DNA of 64,000 nt. Source: Flavobacteria bacterium BAL38 (GTDB lineage Bacteria; Bacteroidota; Bacteroidia; Flavobacteriales; Flavobacteriaceae). Each line of letters starts with the position of its first letter. The stretch's first letter is position 1. The notes beneath the pieces were generated by a model. It saw nothing but the letters and a program-made list of their open reading frames with translations. It was not told where the DNA came from and searched no databases. Where the stretch lies: assembly GCA_000169355.1 (NCBI GenBank), contig AAXX01000001.1:1263030-1327029 (forward strand), written 5' to 3'. This document shows, in pieces, positions 50,696-60,967 of the stretch. A program made the position numbers and the translations under genes.

Positions 50696-52477
50696 CTCTT
50701 TTCTTTCTAATTCCGCTTGAAATTCTTCCATAACGGGTTTAACGGTGCTTTCTGGTAAGTCGGCAATTTTGATGTACATTAAACCATCTACCGAGTTGTT
50801 AAATAATGGATCTACATTAAATGCCACCACTCTTGCGTTTTGTTTGATGTATTTTTTAATTAAAACAGGCAAACGTAAATTTCCTGGCTCTACTTCATCA
50901 ATTATTTTATCAAACTTATTTAAATCGGCTTCTGTTTCATTAAATACAAAATCCTTATCCGCGTCTTTTAGTTTTACTTTGTATTCTTTTTTAGGATGAA
51001 CGTATTGCGCAATATATGGGTCATAATAATGCGACTTCATAAATTCAATCATTAACGATTTAGAAAAATCAGAAAACTGATTACTGATACTTACGCCACC
51101 AATTAAATATTTATGCTCCGGAAAATGAAGAGTTGTATGAACAATTCCTTTCCATAATAAGAATAATGGCATTGGTTTCATTTGGTATTCCTTAATGATA
51201 AATGCTCTACCCATTTCGATAGATTTACTCATCATATCATACAATTCAGGTTCAAAACGGAATAATTCATGTAAATAAAATCCGTTAATTCCGTGCTTTG
51301 GATAAATATGAGCGCCTAATCCCATTCGGTAAGCTCCAGCAATGCACTGAGCATTATCATCCCACAAGAACATATGATGATAATATTTGTCATAAGAATC
51401 TAAATCTAAAGATTCATTAGTTCCTTCTCCTACTTCTCTAAAAGTAATTTCTCTTAAACGACCAATTTCATGTAATATATTCGGAATTTTATCAGCCGTT
51501 ACAAAGAAAACTTCATAATTTTTACTTTGCAATAAACGATAATCACCTTTTCTTAGAAAAGCCATTTCTTCTAAAATTTGGTCATGATTAGCAGGTTTTG
51601 CAATTTGTTTAGGAGGTTTCGGAATACTTAATTTGGGTAAATTAATTTTACTTTCGTCCTCAAAAGCATTTGAAAGCATATAGGTTTTCTTTCTTAAGAA
51701 CTCACCATAAGCTTCAATGTCTTGATATTCATTTTGTTCTGCTACAGAAATTGGCTTACCAATACGTACTTTAATTACACGATCTTTTTGCGTGTGTAAT
51801 TCACTTGGCAATTTAGCAGTTCTTAATGTGTCGTTTATTTTTGATAAAAAGTAAAACAATTTACTGTTTTTAGCATGAAAATAAATAGGAACAACAGGAA
51901 CTTGCGCTTTTCTAATTACCTTAATGGCTCCTTCTTCCCATGGTTTATCTACAACTAATTTCCCGTCTTTATAAGTTGAAACTTCTCCTGCAGGAAAAAT
52001 TCCAAGTGGTTTGCCATCACTTAAATGACGAAAAGTTTCTTTAATCCCAATTACACTCGACTTAACGTCTTTATGGTTTTCAAAAGGATTAACAGGCATA
52101 ATAAAAGGCTTTAAAGGCGCTATACGATGCAATAAAAAGTTAGCAATAATTTTGAAATTTGGCTCTTTCTCAAGCATTAATTTCAATAATAAAATGCCAT
52201 CAATTCCTCCAAGCGGATGATTTGAAATGGTTATATAAGCGCCATCTTTTGGCAATCGTTTTAAGTCCTCTTCCGGAATTTCAAACTTAATCTGCAGATC
52301 ATCTAATATAGCTTTTAAAAATTCCACATCATTTAAATGCTTATGTCTGTCATAAAGCTTGTTTAATGCTGAAATTTTAAGCACTTTCATTAATAGCCAG
52401 CCAGAAAAAGTACCGAAAACTCCGAATTTATCAACGTTAATCGCTTTTGCAACTTCTTTAGCAGTAACTAAACCCAT
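50687..52477 (-). CDS. olsF: Bifunctional acyltransferase, OlsF-type ornithine lipid synthase
   Basis: 596 residues. The N-terminal PlsC-like O-acyltransferase domain (about residues 70-270) has ISNHPLGGIDGILLL and FPAGEVSTYKDG. The C-terminal GNAT-like N-acyltransferase domain (about 310-560) has LREITFREVGEGTNESLDLD, AGAYRMGLG and EMGRAFIIKEYQ. The fused order matches OlsF of Flavobacterium johnsoniae and Serratia, which makes both acylations of ornithine lipids. A TATCTTTG -7 box lies at 52504-52511. The name is assigned by domain order. Confidence 0.8.
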   Translation of the reverse strand: MGLVTAKEVAKAINVDKFGVFGTFSGWLLMKVLKISALNKLYDRHKHLNDVEFLKAILDDLQIKFEIPEEDLKRLPKDGAYITISNHPLGGIDGILLLKLMLEKEPNFKIIANFLLHRIAPLKPFIMPVNPFENHKDVKSSVIGIKETFRHLSDGKPLGIFPAGEVSTYKDGKLVVDKPWEEGAIKVIRKAQVPVVPIYFHAKNSKLFYFLSKINDTLRTAKLPSELHTQKDRVIKVRIGKPISVAEQNEYQDIEAYGEFLRKKTYMLSNAFEDESKINLPKLSIPKPPKQIAKPANHDQILEEMAFLRKGDYRLLQSKNYEVFFVTADKIPNILHEIGRLREITFREVGEGTNESLDLDSYDKYYHHMFLWDDNAQCIAGAYRMGLGAHIYPKHGINGFYLHELFRFEPELYDMMSKSIEMGRAFIIKEYQMKPMPLFLLWKGIVHTTLHFPEHKYLIGGVSISNQFSDFSKSLMIEFMKSHYYDPYIAQYVHPKKEYKVKLKDADKDFVFNETEADLNKFDKIIDEVEPGNLRLPVLIKKYIKQNARVVAFNVDPLFNNSVDGLMYIKIADLPESTVKPVMEEFQAELERKEKG

Positions 52478-52643
52478 TTATTTTTTGTTTTTGAGCAAGA
52501 AACAAAGATAACAATTATGTTGAATTGATTGCTATTAGAAAATATAATTAAAAATACAATTTTGTTATTTTTTTTATTAATCTGATAATTAATAAATTAT
52601 AAATTGAGATGTTTTTGAACTTTAATATTAAAAAGCTTTTCCT

Positions 52644-52651
52644 TATATTTG
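52644..52651 (+). promoter_or_regulatory. Bacteroidetes -7 box upstream of xth
   Basis: TATATTTG, 20 bp before the ATG. A TTTG at 52614-52617 is spaced 26 bp away, slightly too far. The divergent olsF -7 box is at 52504-52511. Confidence 0.45.
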
Positions 52652-52671
52652 GTCAAAAGCTAAAACTATAA

Positions 52672-53433
52672 ATGAAAATCATATCTTACAACGTTAACGG
52701 AATTCGTGCGGCTATTTCAAAAGGTTTTTTAGAATGGTTACAACAAGCCAATCCCGATGTAATTTGCTTACAAGAAATTAAAGCAACCGAAGAGCAAATA
52801 CCTAAATTAGAAATCGAAGCAGCGGGTTATCCTTATCAATATTACTTTTCAGCAGAAAAAAAAGGATATAGCGGTGTTGCCGTTTTGTCAAAAATTGAAC
52901 CTAAAACCATTGTATTTGGAACCGGAATTAAACACATGGATTTTGAAGGAAGAAATTTACGTGTCGATTTTGATAAACTTTCTGTAATGAGTTTATATTT
53001 GCCTTCTGGTACGAATATTGATAGATTAGATTATAAATTTCAATATATGGCAGAATTTCAATTGTATGTTGATGAATTAAAAAAAGAAATCCCAAATTTA
53101 GTTATTTGTGGCGATTATAATATTTGTCATGAAGCGATAGATATTCATGATCCAATTAGAAATGCCAAAGTTTCTGGGTTTTTACCAGAAGAGCGTGCTT
53201 GGTTAGATGGTTTTCTTAAAAACGGATTTGTAGATACATTTCGTCATTTAAATAAAGAGCCAAATAATTATAGTTGGTGGAGTTACAGAGCCAATGCGCG
53301 TAATAATAACAAAGGTTGGAGAATAGATTATTGCTTAGCAACGGAATCTCTTAAAGAGAAAATTCAAAGAGCTTTAATTTTGCCCGAAGCCAAACATTCT
53401 GACCATTGTCCGGTTTTAGTGGAAATTAAATAA
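52672..53433 (+). CDS. xth: Exodeoxyribonuclease III
   Basis: 253 residues of the EEP/AP-endonuclease fold: MKIISYNVNGIRAAI, CLQEIKATEEQ (metal-binding Glu), VICGDYNICHEAIDIHDP, and the C-terminal HSDHCPVLVEIK with the catalytic His. It repairs abasic sites and removes 3' blocks. The length is standard. Confidence 0.95.
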   Translation: MKIISYNVNGIRAAISKGFLEWLQQANPDVICLQEIKATEEQIPKLEIEAAGYPYQYYFSAEKKGYSGVAVLSKIEPKTIVFGTGIKHMDFEGRNLRVDFDKLSVMSLYLPSGTNIDRLDYKFQYMAEFQLYVDELKKEIPNLVICGDYNICHEAIDIHDPIRNAKVSGFLPEERAWLDGFLKNGFVDTFRHLNKEPNNYSWWSYRANARNNNKGWRIDYCLATESLKEKIQRALILPEAKHSDHCPVLVEIK

Positions 53434-53465
53434 AAAACAAATTTAATAAAGTTAAAAAGTAAAAC

Positions 53466-53512
53466 GTCCGAAGCTTCGGACTCTGTGTAGCTCTTTTCAA
53501 CAGAGTCTAAAT
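53466..53512. repeat. Dispersed palindromes GTCCGAAGCTTCGGAC and GACTCTGT/ACAGAGTC
   Basis: A 16-bp perfect palindrome (53466-53481) shares its core with 17323-17338. It overlaps an 8-bp inverted repeat, GACTCTGT (53479-53486) and ACAGAGTC (about 53501-53508). This is a dispersed intergenic element between xth and the OmpA gene. Confidence 0.7.
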
Positions 53513-53567
53513 AATAAAAATCTCAGTGAATCTCTGTGTAAAACTAAAATATAAAAACAAAAACAAA

Positions 53568-54533
53568 ATGATAAGAAAAATTGCCCTAGCCTGTGTAGTT
53601 TTAAGTTTAACTACTTCGTGTGTTTCTAAAAAAATCTATCAAGATTTAGAAAACAAATATGCCGATTTAAAGAAAGAACACAATGCTTTATCGGACGAAA
53701 ATACTACACTGAAAACAGATAAAAATCAGTTAGAATTAGATAAAAATAGTCTACAAACAGAGTTAGATAAAGTAAAATCTGAGCGAGATAAATTAGCTGC
53801 TGATTATGCTGCTACTAAAAAGAATTTAGACAATTTAAAAGCATCTTATGCCGCGCTTGAAAAAGACAGTAACGATGCTTTAGAGGCAAACATCAACAAA
53901 AACAGACAATTGCTTGCTGAGCTTGAAGCCAAACAAAAAGCATTAACGGCTGAACAAGATCGTTTGAACAAATTGAAAAAAGATTTAGAAGCATCTTCTA
54001 CTCGTTTAGCGGAATTAGAAAAAATGATGGCCGACAAAGAAGCCGCTATGAAGAAACTGAAAGAAACTTTATCTAAATCACTAAAAGCGTTTGAAGGCAA
54101 AGGGCTAACCGTAACTGAAAAAGACGGAAAAGTATATGTTTCTATGGAAAACAAATTGCTTTTCGAATCGGGAAGTTGGACTGTTGGTGCTGAAGGAAAA
54201 AAAGCAGTAAAAGCACTAGGCGAAGTATTAGGTCAAAACCCAGAAATTTCTGTATTAATTGAAGGACATACTGATAATGATAAAATTACAGGAACAATTG
54301 GCGGTGGAGTAGAAAACAACTGGGATTTATCAACAAAACGTGCAACAGCCATTGTTAATATTCTTGGCGAAAACAAAGCAATTGACAAGAAAAACTTAAC
54401 AGCAGCTGGTCGTGGAGAATTTGCTCCATTAATGACAAATGATTCAGCTGAAGGAAAAGCAAAAAACAGAAGAATCGAAATTATCTTAACACCTAAGTTA
54501 GATGAAATTTCAAAATTGATGAATGAACTGTAA
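53568..54533 (+). CDS. OmpA-family lipoprotein with coiled coil
   Basis: 321 residues. Lipoprotein signal (LACVVLSLTTSC), a long coiled coil (about residues 20-185, rich in Lys, Leu, Glu and Ala) and a C-terminal OmpA peptidoglycan-binding domain (FESGSWTVGAEGKKAVKALG, IEGHTDNDKITGT, TAAGRGEFAPL, KNRRIEIIL). It tethers the outer membrane to the cell wall. I start at MIRKIALA; the frame from 53526 includes repeat-derived leader. Confidence 0.93.
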   Translation: MIRKIALACVVLSLTTSCVSKKIYQDLENKYADLKKEHNALSDENTTLKTDKNQLELDKNSLQTELDKVKSERDKLAADYAATKKNLDNLKASYAALEKDSNDALEANINKNRQLLAELEAKQKALTAEQDRLNKLKKDLEASSTRLAELEKMMADKEAAMKKLKETLSKSLKAFEGKGLTVTEKDGKVYVSMENKLLFESGSWTVGAEGKKAVKALGEVLGQNPEISVLIEGHTDNDKITGTIGGGVENNWDLSTKRATAIVNILGENKAIDKKNLTAAGRGEFAPLMTNDSAEGKAKNRRIEIILTPKLDEISKLMNEL

Positions 54534-54559
54534 AAATTAGTTTCAATGCGTTACATTTT

Positions 54560-54590
54560 AAAAGGTTCAGAGTTTTACTTTGAACCTTTT
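54560..54590 (+). terminator. Rho-independent terminator after the OmpA gene
   Basis: AAAAGGTTCA and TGAACCTTTT pair perfectly around an 11-base loop and are followed by ACTTTTTT. Confidence 0.85.
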
Positions 54591-54615
54591 ACTTTTTTAA
54601 AACTTTGGTTGTTTG

Positions 54616-54623
54616 TATCTTTG
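54616..54623 (+). promoter_or_regulatory. Bacteroidetes -7 box upstream of the aldo/keto reductase gene
   Basis: TATCTTTG, about 50 bp before the ATG at 54674. No well-spaced -33. Confidence 0.45.
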
Positions 54624-54673
54624 TGCTTTAGCATAAAACAACTTTGTGTCATAAATCGCTTTATATTAAATAT

Positions 54674-55714
54674 ATGAACTATATAACATTACCAAATACC
54701 GAACTAAAAGTCAGCAAAATCTGTTTAGGCACCATGACTTTTGGGAATCAAAATACCGAAAGTGAAGCACACAGTCAATTAGATTTTGCTCTAGAAAAAG
54801 GTGTTAATTTTATCGATACTGCCGAAATGTATCCCATTGGTGGAAATGCACAAATTTTTGGAAGTACCGAAAGACATATTGGTACTTGGATTAATAAAAT
54901 TGGAGCTTCTGAAAGAGAAAAATTAGTTATTGCAACTAAAATTGCTGGACCAAATCGCGGAATGGAATACATACGTCAACCTTTAGATTTTTCTAAGAAA
55001 AGTATTCACGAAGCGGTAGAATTGAGCTTAAAAAATCTTCAAACAGACTATATCGATTTATATCAAATGCACTGGCCAGAACGTGTGATGAATATGTTTC
55101 AAAAACGTGGAGTTCAGGAGTTAGATCCAAAATGGCAAGACAATATTTTTGATGTATTAACGGTTTACGATGGTTTAATTAAAGAAGGTAAAATAAAACA
55201 TATTGGCCTTTCAAATGAAAATCCGTGGGGTGTAATGCGTTTTTTAATGGAAAGCGAAAAACACGGTTTGCCTAGAATAGCAACCATTCAAAATCCGTTT
55301 TCGTTGTTGAATCGATTGTATGAAGTGGGATTGTCAGAAATTGGAATGCGTGAAAATGTAGGTTTGTTAGCTTATTCTCCGTTAGGTTTTGGGTTTTTAA
55401 CTGGGAAACATTTGAATGGAATCGAAAAAAATTCGAGATTGGATTTGTTTAGAAATTTCACTCGATATACCAATGATAATTGTTTTAAAGCTACTAAATT
55501 ATATAAAGAATTAGCCGAAGCTAATGGTCTAACGTTAACCCAAATGGCAATTGCTTTTGTACATCGTCAACAATTTGTAACGTCAACAATTATTGGCGCT
55601 ACAAACATGGAACAATTACAAGAAAACATTGCGGCTTTTGATGTTTTTTTATCAGCCGAAATGGTAGCTGAAATAGAGAGTATTCAGGAATTAATTCCTA
55701 ATCCAGCGCCTTAA
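54674..55714 (+). CDS. Aldo/keto reductase (Tas-like)
   Basis: 346 residues, TIM-barrel NADPH-dependent oxidoreductase. Features are VSKICLGTMTFGNQ, catalytic Asp-Tyr region NFIDTAEMYPIG, YIDLYQMHWPER and the NADP site STIIGATNMEQLQENI. The extended loop and QNTESEAHSQLD wording fit the Tas/YajO group. The native substrate is unknown. I start at MNYITLPNTEL because the longer frame starts with TTG inside the promoter. Confidence 0.93.
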   Translation: MNYITLPNTELKVSKICLGTMTFGNQNTESEAHSQLDFALEKGVNFIDTAEMYPIGGNAQIFGSTERHIGTWINKIGASEREKLVIATKIAGPNRGMEYIRQPLDFSKKSIHEAVELSLKNLQTDYIDLYQMHWPERVMNMFQKRGVQELDPKWQDNIFDVLTVYDGLIKEGKIKHIGLSNENPWGVMRFLMESEKHGLPRIATIQNPFSLLNRLYEVGLSEIGMRENVGLLAYSPLGFGFLTGKHLNGIEKNSRLDLFRNFTRYTNDNCFKATKLYKELAEANGLTLTQMAIAFVHRQQFVTSTIIGATNMEQLQENIAAFDVFLSAEMVAEIESIQELIPNPAP

Positions 55715-55730
55715 TAAGGTGTAACTTTAG

Positions 55731-57104
55731 TTATTCCACAATTAATTTTGTTGAGTAATTGGTTCCATTAGAGGTTTCAACAGATACTAAATAAATTCCT
55801 TTAGCCAAAGATGTTGTTTCAATTGTGTGTTCAGAATTATTGCTTAATTCTTTAGTAAAAAGCAATTTTCCAGTTATGTCAAAAATAGCAGCTTTTGTTG
55901 CCAAATTAGCTGTTGAACTTTTTATAGTAAACATTTCTTTAGCTGGATTTGGAAATATCGTAAAACCATTATTTTCAAAATCAGAACTGCTTAAAGACGA
56001 ATCAATTACTTTATAAATTGTTCCAGAAGAAATTCCTGCAACATACAATTCACCATTTATGTCTTCTCCAAAAGTAGCAAAGTTATTATTTGAAAAAGAA
56101 GTTGAAGTTGTAATAACTCCAGCACTGTTGACCATTCTAATTTTATCATCACAATAATCTGTAAAAAAGTATTTGTTTTGAAAATTTGGATACATTGAAC
56201 CTGTATAAAAATAGCCTCCTGTTACAGAGCATGCACCACCAGAACGTGCATATTGAGTAAAGGGAAAAGTCATTGTGCTTGCAGGTGCACAACCTGTTGA
56301 ATTATAAGTTGAATTTCCTTCATAACATCTCCAACCAAAATTTAATCCAGCTGTCAAAGGGTTTACAACTTTATCAATTTCTTCCACAGAACCTTGACCC
56401 ACATCGGCAATCCATAAATCGCCATTTAATCTGTTGAACGAAAATTTCCAAGGGTTTCTTAAGCCAATTGCCCAAATTTCATCATTTCCAGCTACGCCCA
56501 CATACGGATTTGTCGCTGGATTTGTATAATAAGGTGCAATGGTAGAATTTACATCAATTCTAAGCATTTTTCCTAAATTTTCATTGATATTTTGCGCTCT
56601 GTTTCCAGGATCGCCACCACTGCCGCCATCCCCCATTCCAATATATAAATAACCATCTGGACCAAATTTTATACTTCCTCCATTATGGTTTGAATAGGGC
56701 TGTGTTATGGTCATTAATATAGTTCCTGTTGTGTTGGCAACACCTGGATTTCCAGAATTTACACTATATCTAGCAATAACTGTATCGCCTGAAGTATTGG
56801 AATAATTTATAAAAAAATAACCATTAGTAGCATAATTTGGGTGAAATGCCAAACCTAATAATCCTCTTTCACTAACGGTGCTTACAAGAGATGAAATGTT
56901 TAAAAATGGAGTTGTATTTACACTCCCATTAGCATTTACTATTCTAATTAATCCACCTTTTTGAACCACAAATAAGCGCGAATCTCCTGCATGAGCTATC
57001 TCAAGCGGCTCTGAAAAACCTGTTGCAAAAGACTGTAAAGCGATGGTTTGAGCCTGTCCAAAAAATGACACGATTAACAAACCTAATGACAAGAGTGTTT
57101 TCAT
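55731..57104 (-). CDS. Secreted PQQ-dependent sugar dehydrogenase-like protein with T9SS sorting domain
   Basis: 457 residues with signal peptide (LIVSFFGQAQ) and a glucose/sorbosone dehydrogenase propeller (about 25-370): FVVQKGGLIRIVN, GLLGLAFHPNYATNGYFFINY, SNHNGGSIKFGPDGYLYIGM, GDGGSGGDPGNRAQN and GLRNPWKFSFNRLNGDLWIAD. The C-terminus (FTIFPNPAKEMFTIKSS to STKLIVE) is a type A sorting domain, so it should be exported by type IX secretion. The sugar oxidised is unknown. Confidence 0.9.
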   Translation of the reverse strand: MKTLLSLGLLIVSFFGQAQTIALQSFATGFSEPLEIAHAGDSRLFVVQKGGLIRIVNANGSVNTTPFLNISSLVSTVSERGLLGLAFHPNYATNGYFFINYSNTSGDTVIARYSVNSGNPGVANTTGTILMTITQPYSNHNGGSIKFGPDGYLYIGMGDGGSGGDPGNRAQNINENLGKMLRIDVNSTIAPYYTNPATNPYVGVAGNDEIWAIGLRNPWKFSFNRLNGDLWIADVGQGSVEEIDKVVNPLTAGLNFGWRCYEGNSTYNSTGCAPASTMTFPFTQYARSGGACSVTGGYFYTGSMYPNFQNKYFFTDYCDDKIRMVNSAGVITTSTSFSNNNFATFGEDINGELYVAGISSGTIYKVIDSSLSSSDFENNGFTIFPNPAKEMFTIKSSTANLATKAAIFDITGKLLFTKELSNNSEHTIETTSLAKGIYLVSVETSNGTNYSTKLIVE

Positions 57105-57181
57105 TTTCAGTTATTTTGTTTTCGTAAATTTAATAAAAAAAATCAATTTGTCTTATTTTCAGTTATTTATAACTGTTAAAT

Positions 57182-57220
57182 AAAAAGCGTAAAGAATTTT
57201 TTATACTCTCTACGCTTTTA
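57182..57220 (-). terminator. Rho-independent terminator after the MuiA-family gene
   Basis: AAAAGCGTA and TACGCTTTT pair around a 19-base loop; on the minus strand the stem is followed by TTATTT. It lies 18 bases after the gene's stop. Confidence 0.75.
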
Positions 57221-57237
57221 TCCACCAGTTATAGTGA

Positions 57238-58845
57238 TTACAAGTTATCTATAAACTTATCCTTCGGATATTTGATTTTATAACTGATTCTGAATTTCTT
57301 GGTTTCTCCAGCGCCTAGTTTAACATCCCAAGTTAAAATTCCAGTTTCTGTATTTACTTTTGCTTTTCCGTTGTCTAATAATTCGATGGTAATTTCTTTA
57401 TCGGTACTGATTGGATATTGATCTTTTAACAATAATTCAATCGCTTCTTTTTTGTTATTTTTTACGGTAATATCGTAGGTAAACGTTTGTTCTTTATAAC
57501 CTGATAAGAATTTAGTTCCCGATTTATCCGCGATTTTCTCACGTTTAATAGCGATTTTTTTATCTCTTCCCATACTCAAATTCAACGTATCAGATGTTTG
57601 ATTTGGGTTAATCATCGTTTTGCCAACATACATGTCTTCGAAGATAATATTTGCTTCACCAGGTAATAAATTGAATTTAGAATATTCGCTAATCTCAGCT
57701 AACAAAAAGGCTTCTTTTTCCACTTTTGGAACAGCGTAATATTTATATGTTGCTGGTAATTTCAAATCTTTCAAAGCCACACTATGTGCTTTTCCATTCG
57801 ATAAAATGTCATATGGAATATCTATATCAAATGAAACATTCAATTGGTTTTCATTGATGGTTGTATAATTTGAAATAGAGGATTCCTCCAATTCTGCTTT
57901 ATCTTTTTTCATATAACCAGACACCACAACCGTATTTAATTTTGTATTGCTATTATCATAACCATATGTTCTTGGATAACCATATCTCAAAAACCAAGCT
58001 TGTAAAATAGGAGCTGTATTGTTTTGATTTGGGTTACCGCTAGAAAGTGTTAATTTGACTTTTTTCCAATCGATCCCCGTGTTTTGTATCACTTTTGCTT
58101 TGTACATTAAGTTGATTGGTGAATTGATATTGTCGGCACGCAAATCATAAAAAGGCGACCAAGAAGCATTTGCAGTAATGTAATTAATATCAAAATTTAC
58201 AGAACTTGCCACATTTGACATTACTTGTAAAACTAATTTTCCTTGCGATGTTTTTTCTTGTTTTTTCGTATTCAATTCTAATTTAGAATTCAGTTTTGTT
58301 AACTTATCTTTTAACTTGTTTTCTTTTTCATAAAGTACATCTACTAAATTACTCAGTTCGTTTCGCTTTGTTCTGTAATAATCTACTAGTTTGATTAATT
58401 CGGTTACATTTAAACCCGAGTTTTGTCCGGCAACATTTTGATTTTTATCTAATAAATCAATTGTTTTCGAATAAGAAACTTTTTCGTTGGCAATTTTTCC
58501 CATTTCTTTTTCGATAAGTACAATACTGTCGCGCACTTTTTTAATCACAGGATTGCTTTCATCTATTTCATATTCCGAAATAAAATTTCGAGTAAACTGA
58601 ACAGATAAAACGGTAACATTTGCAGGTGCACCAATTTGAATGGTGTTTTCGTTGATGTAATCGGCCACGTTTTTAATTACAATTTCACTAGTTCCTGAAG
58701 GAAGTGTAACCGGAGCCGTGTGGTTTAATTCAGCTGAATTACTATAAATTGTTGCGCTTTTAATTTTAGCCGAAGTAAAAATTGGTTTTTGAGCAAATGT
58801 GATTGCCGAAAAATAGCATAATGTAAATACAAGTATTTTTTTCAT
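57238..58845 (-). CDS. MuiA-family (DUF4139) exported protein
   Basis: 535 residues with signal peptide (CYFSAITFAQ), a DUF4140-like N-terminal part (SATIYSNSAELNHTAPVTLP), a coiled coil (about 110-195), and a DUF4139 beta-rich domain (SWSPFYDLRADN, VKLTLSSGNPNQN, FEDMYVGKTMI, LTWDVKLGAGETKKFRISY). MuiA relates to mucoidy inhibition by name only. An internal LNTVVVSGYMKKDK resembles the plug start of TonB receptors and probably lies in a loop. Confidence 0.85.
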   Translation of the reverse strand: MKKILVFTLCYFSAITFAQKPIFTSAKIKSATIYSNSAELNHTAPVTLPSGTSEIVIKNVADYINENTIQIGAPANVTVLSVQFTRNFISEYEIDESNPVIKKVRDSIVLIEKEMGKIANEKVSYSKTIDLLDKNQNVAGQNSGLNVTELIKLVDYYRTKRNELSNLVDVLYEKENKLKDKLTKLNSKLELNTKKQEKTSQGKLVLQVMSNVASSVNFDINYITANASWSPFYDLRADNINSPINLMYKAKVIQNTGIDWKKVKLTLSSGNPNQNNTAPILQAWFLRYGYPRTYGYDNSNTKLNTVVVSGYMKKDKAELEESSISNYTTINENQLNVSFDIDIPYDILSNGKAHSVALKDLKLPATYKYYAVPKVEKEAFLLAEISEYSKFNLLPGEANIIFEDMYVGKTMINPNQTSDTLNLSMGRDKKIAIKREKIADKSGTKFLSGYKEQTFTYDITVKNNKKEAIELLLKDQYPISTDKEITIELLDNGKAKVNTETGILTWDVKLGAGETKKFRISYKIKYPKDKFIDNL

Positions 58846-58944
58846 CTCTATAAACTTTAGTGTTTCTTATATAGAGTGAAATAAAAATAAAAAGGTTGGG
58901 AAGCAATTAGTAAATTTTGTAAAATTGTAAGAAAATATAGAATT

Positions 58945-59631
58945 ATGATGCGCTTATTTTTACTATTTCTTGGTTTTATTGGAAGTTTTGGATTTTCACA
59001 AAAGCAGTATCATTTCGATTATGGATTGATTTATGACAATCCTATTTCTGTCGATAAAGAGACTAAATCTGATTTATTATTAATAAATTCAAATGACAAT
59101 AGTTATCATACTTTTGTTTCTTTTGATAAAGATTCAATTGAAACATCATTAAGGTTAATTGATTTTAAAGGTTTAGTTGTAAATTCTAAAATAAAAAAGG
59201 AAGTGTTTTACAAGGCGGAAACTTTGTCTAATGAGTGTAATTCTGTTTATAGATTTTCAAATAAATACATTTATAAGATAAAAGAATACGATTTTACAAA
59301 GCATCAGGATACAACAATTAATGATACTATTTACTTTCACTATTCTATTAAAAGCAACAAAAGTTTAGCATATCAAAAAAAGAAAAAAATAGAAGCTATA
59401 CATTACATTGTAGATAAAAATAGTGAAAAATTTATGCCTTCTTTATATCGTGCTACCGAGTATAATAAATGGATTGAAACATCAAAATTACCTTATGGAA
59501 TAATAAAAATGAAATATTTAGTTAGTATTGAAGGTAAAATAACTTTCAAACAGGAATTAATTAAGCTGGTAAAAATCAATAGGAATATTACAATCCCAGA
59601 AGAGTGCGATTACACTAAATTCCCAAAATAA
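58945..59631 (+). CDS. Secreted hypothetical protein
   Basis: 228 residues with signal peptide (FLGFIGSFGFSQ). The mature part is Lys/Ser/Asn-rich with predicted beta strands (YHFDYGLIYDNPISVD, NSYHTFVSFDKDSIETSLRL, LPYGIIKMKYLVSIEGKITF). No family recognised. Its 3' end overlaps the convergent mgtE gene by 17 bp. Confidence 0.7.
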   Translation: MMRLFLLFLGFIGSFGFSQKQYHFDYGLIYDNPISVDKETKSDLLLINSNDNSYHTFVSFDKDSIETSLRLIDFKGLVVNSKIKKEVFYKAETLSNECNSVYRFSNKYIYKIKEYDFTKHQDTTINDTIYFHYSIKSNKSLAYQKKKKIEAIHYIVDKNSEKFMPSLYRATEYNKWIETSKLPYGIIKMKYLVSIEGKITFKQELIKLVKINRNITIPEECDYTKFPK

Positions 59632-60967
59632 TCTTAGCAATTGTAAAATAGGTCAAAATCCCTAAGATATCGTTGCTTGTAGTAATAAACGGACCGGTTG
59701 CTAAAGCGGGGTCAACTCCGTATTTATTTAATATTATTGGGATAAAAGTTCCAATTAACGAAGCCATAATAATTACTGAAAGTAACGCGATGGCAACAGT
59801 GTAGCCTACATGAATTTCGTAGCCTAATAAAAAATAACTGCCCGCTAATAAGATAACTGAAAGAATCACTCCATTCAATAAACTTAACGAAAGTTCTTTT
59901 AATAAACGTTCAACAACAGGACCAATAATGGTGTTGTTTGCCAAACCTTGTACAATAATCGCTGAAGATTGAACACCTACATTTCCTGCCATTGCGGCAA
60001 TTAGCGGTGTAAAGAAAAACAATTCGGGATGTAAGTCCATTACAGGTTCAAAAATTCCTAAAACGTGTACCGAAATAAAACCTCCAAATAATGCTAAAAC
60101 CAACCAAGGCAAACGTGCTTTTGTTAGTTCTAAAATACTATCATCGGCTTCAACGTCTTGCGAAATACCCGCTGCTAACTGGTAATCTTTATCGGCTTCT
60201 TCTTTGATGACGTCAATAATATCATCAATGGTAATTCTACCTACTAAACGCCCTAATTCATCTACAACTGGAATGGCTTCCAAGTCATATTTTTGCATAA
60301 TTCGCGCTACTTCTACATCTTTCGTATCTACTTTTACATAATCTACTTTTTTGATGTAAACTTCGCTAATATGTGTTTTGGTTGAGGTAGTTAGTAAATC
60401 TTTTAATGACAAACGGCCTTTTAAACGGTCTTCATCATCTACGACATAAATAGAATGTACTTTAGAAACATTTTCTGCTTGTGCTCTCATTTCTTTTACA
60501 CAAGTTAAAACATTCCAGTTTTCGTTCACTTTTACTAACTCTTTTCCCATTAAACCACCGGCAGAATCTTCATCGTAGCGTAATAAATCTACAATGTCTT
60601 TCGCGTGTTCTACATCTTCTAATTCCGAAATTACTTGCTCTTTTTTATGCTGAGGTAATTCGGCAATAATATCGGCAGCATCATCGGTACTTAATTCGTC
60701 AAGCTCTTCTGCAATTTCTTTTGGAGAAAGGTTTTTTAAGATTTTTTCACGAACTTCTTCGTCTAATTCTAACAGAATCTCGGCTGTTTTTTCAGAATCT
60801 AAGGTGTTAAAAATATAACCAGCGCCGTAATCATCAAGTTCTTCCATGATTTCGGCAATATCAGCAAAGTGAATATCCTCAAGAAGTAAAAGTAATTCTT
60901 GAGATTTGTTTTCACTTATAAGTTGTTCTATTTCAGATAGAAACTCTCTGCTGATTTTAAACTCCAT
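59615..60967 (-). CDS. mgtE: Magnesium transporter MgtE
   Basis: 450 residues: N-terminal superhelical domain (about 1-130, [20 protein letters not shown]), two CBS domains (about 135-255, with [19 protein letters not shown]) and five transmembrane helices (about 285-450, [20 protein letters not shown] and [20 protein letters not shown]). It is a Mg2+ channel gated by cytosolic Mg2+. It overlaps rsmA by 11 bp, a common arrangement in flavobacteria. Confidence 0.96.
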   Translation of the reverse strand: MEFKISREFLSEIEQLISENKSQELLLLLEDIHFADIAEIMEELDDYGAGYIFNTLDSEKTAEILLELDEEVREKILKNLSPKEIAEELDELSTDDAADIIAELPQHKKEQVISELEDVEHAKDIVDLLRYDEDSAGGLMGKELVKVNENWNVLTCVKEMRAQAENVSKVHSIYVVDDEDRLKGRLSLKDLLTTSTKTHISEVYIKKVDYVKVDTKDVEVARIMQKYDLEAIPVVDELGRLVGRITIDDIIDVIKEEADKDYQLAAGISQDVEADDSILELTKARLPWLVLALFGGFISVHVLGIFEPVMDLHPELFFFTPLIAAMAGNVGVQSSAIIVQGLANNTIIGPVVERLLKELSLSLLNGVILSVILLAGSYFLLGYEIHVGYTVAIALLSVIIMASLIGTFIPIILNKYGVDPALATGPFITTSNDILGILTYFTIAKIILGI

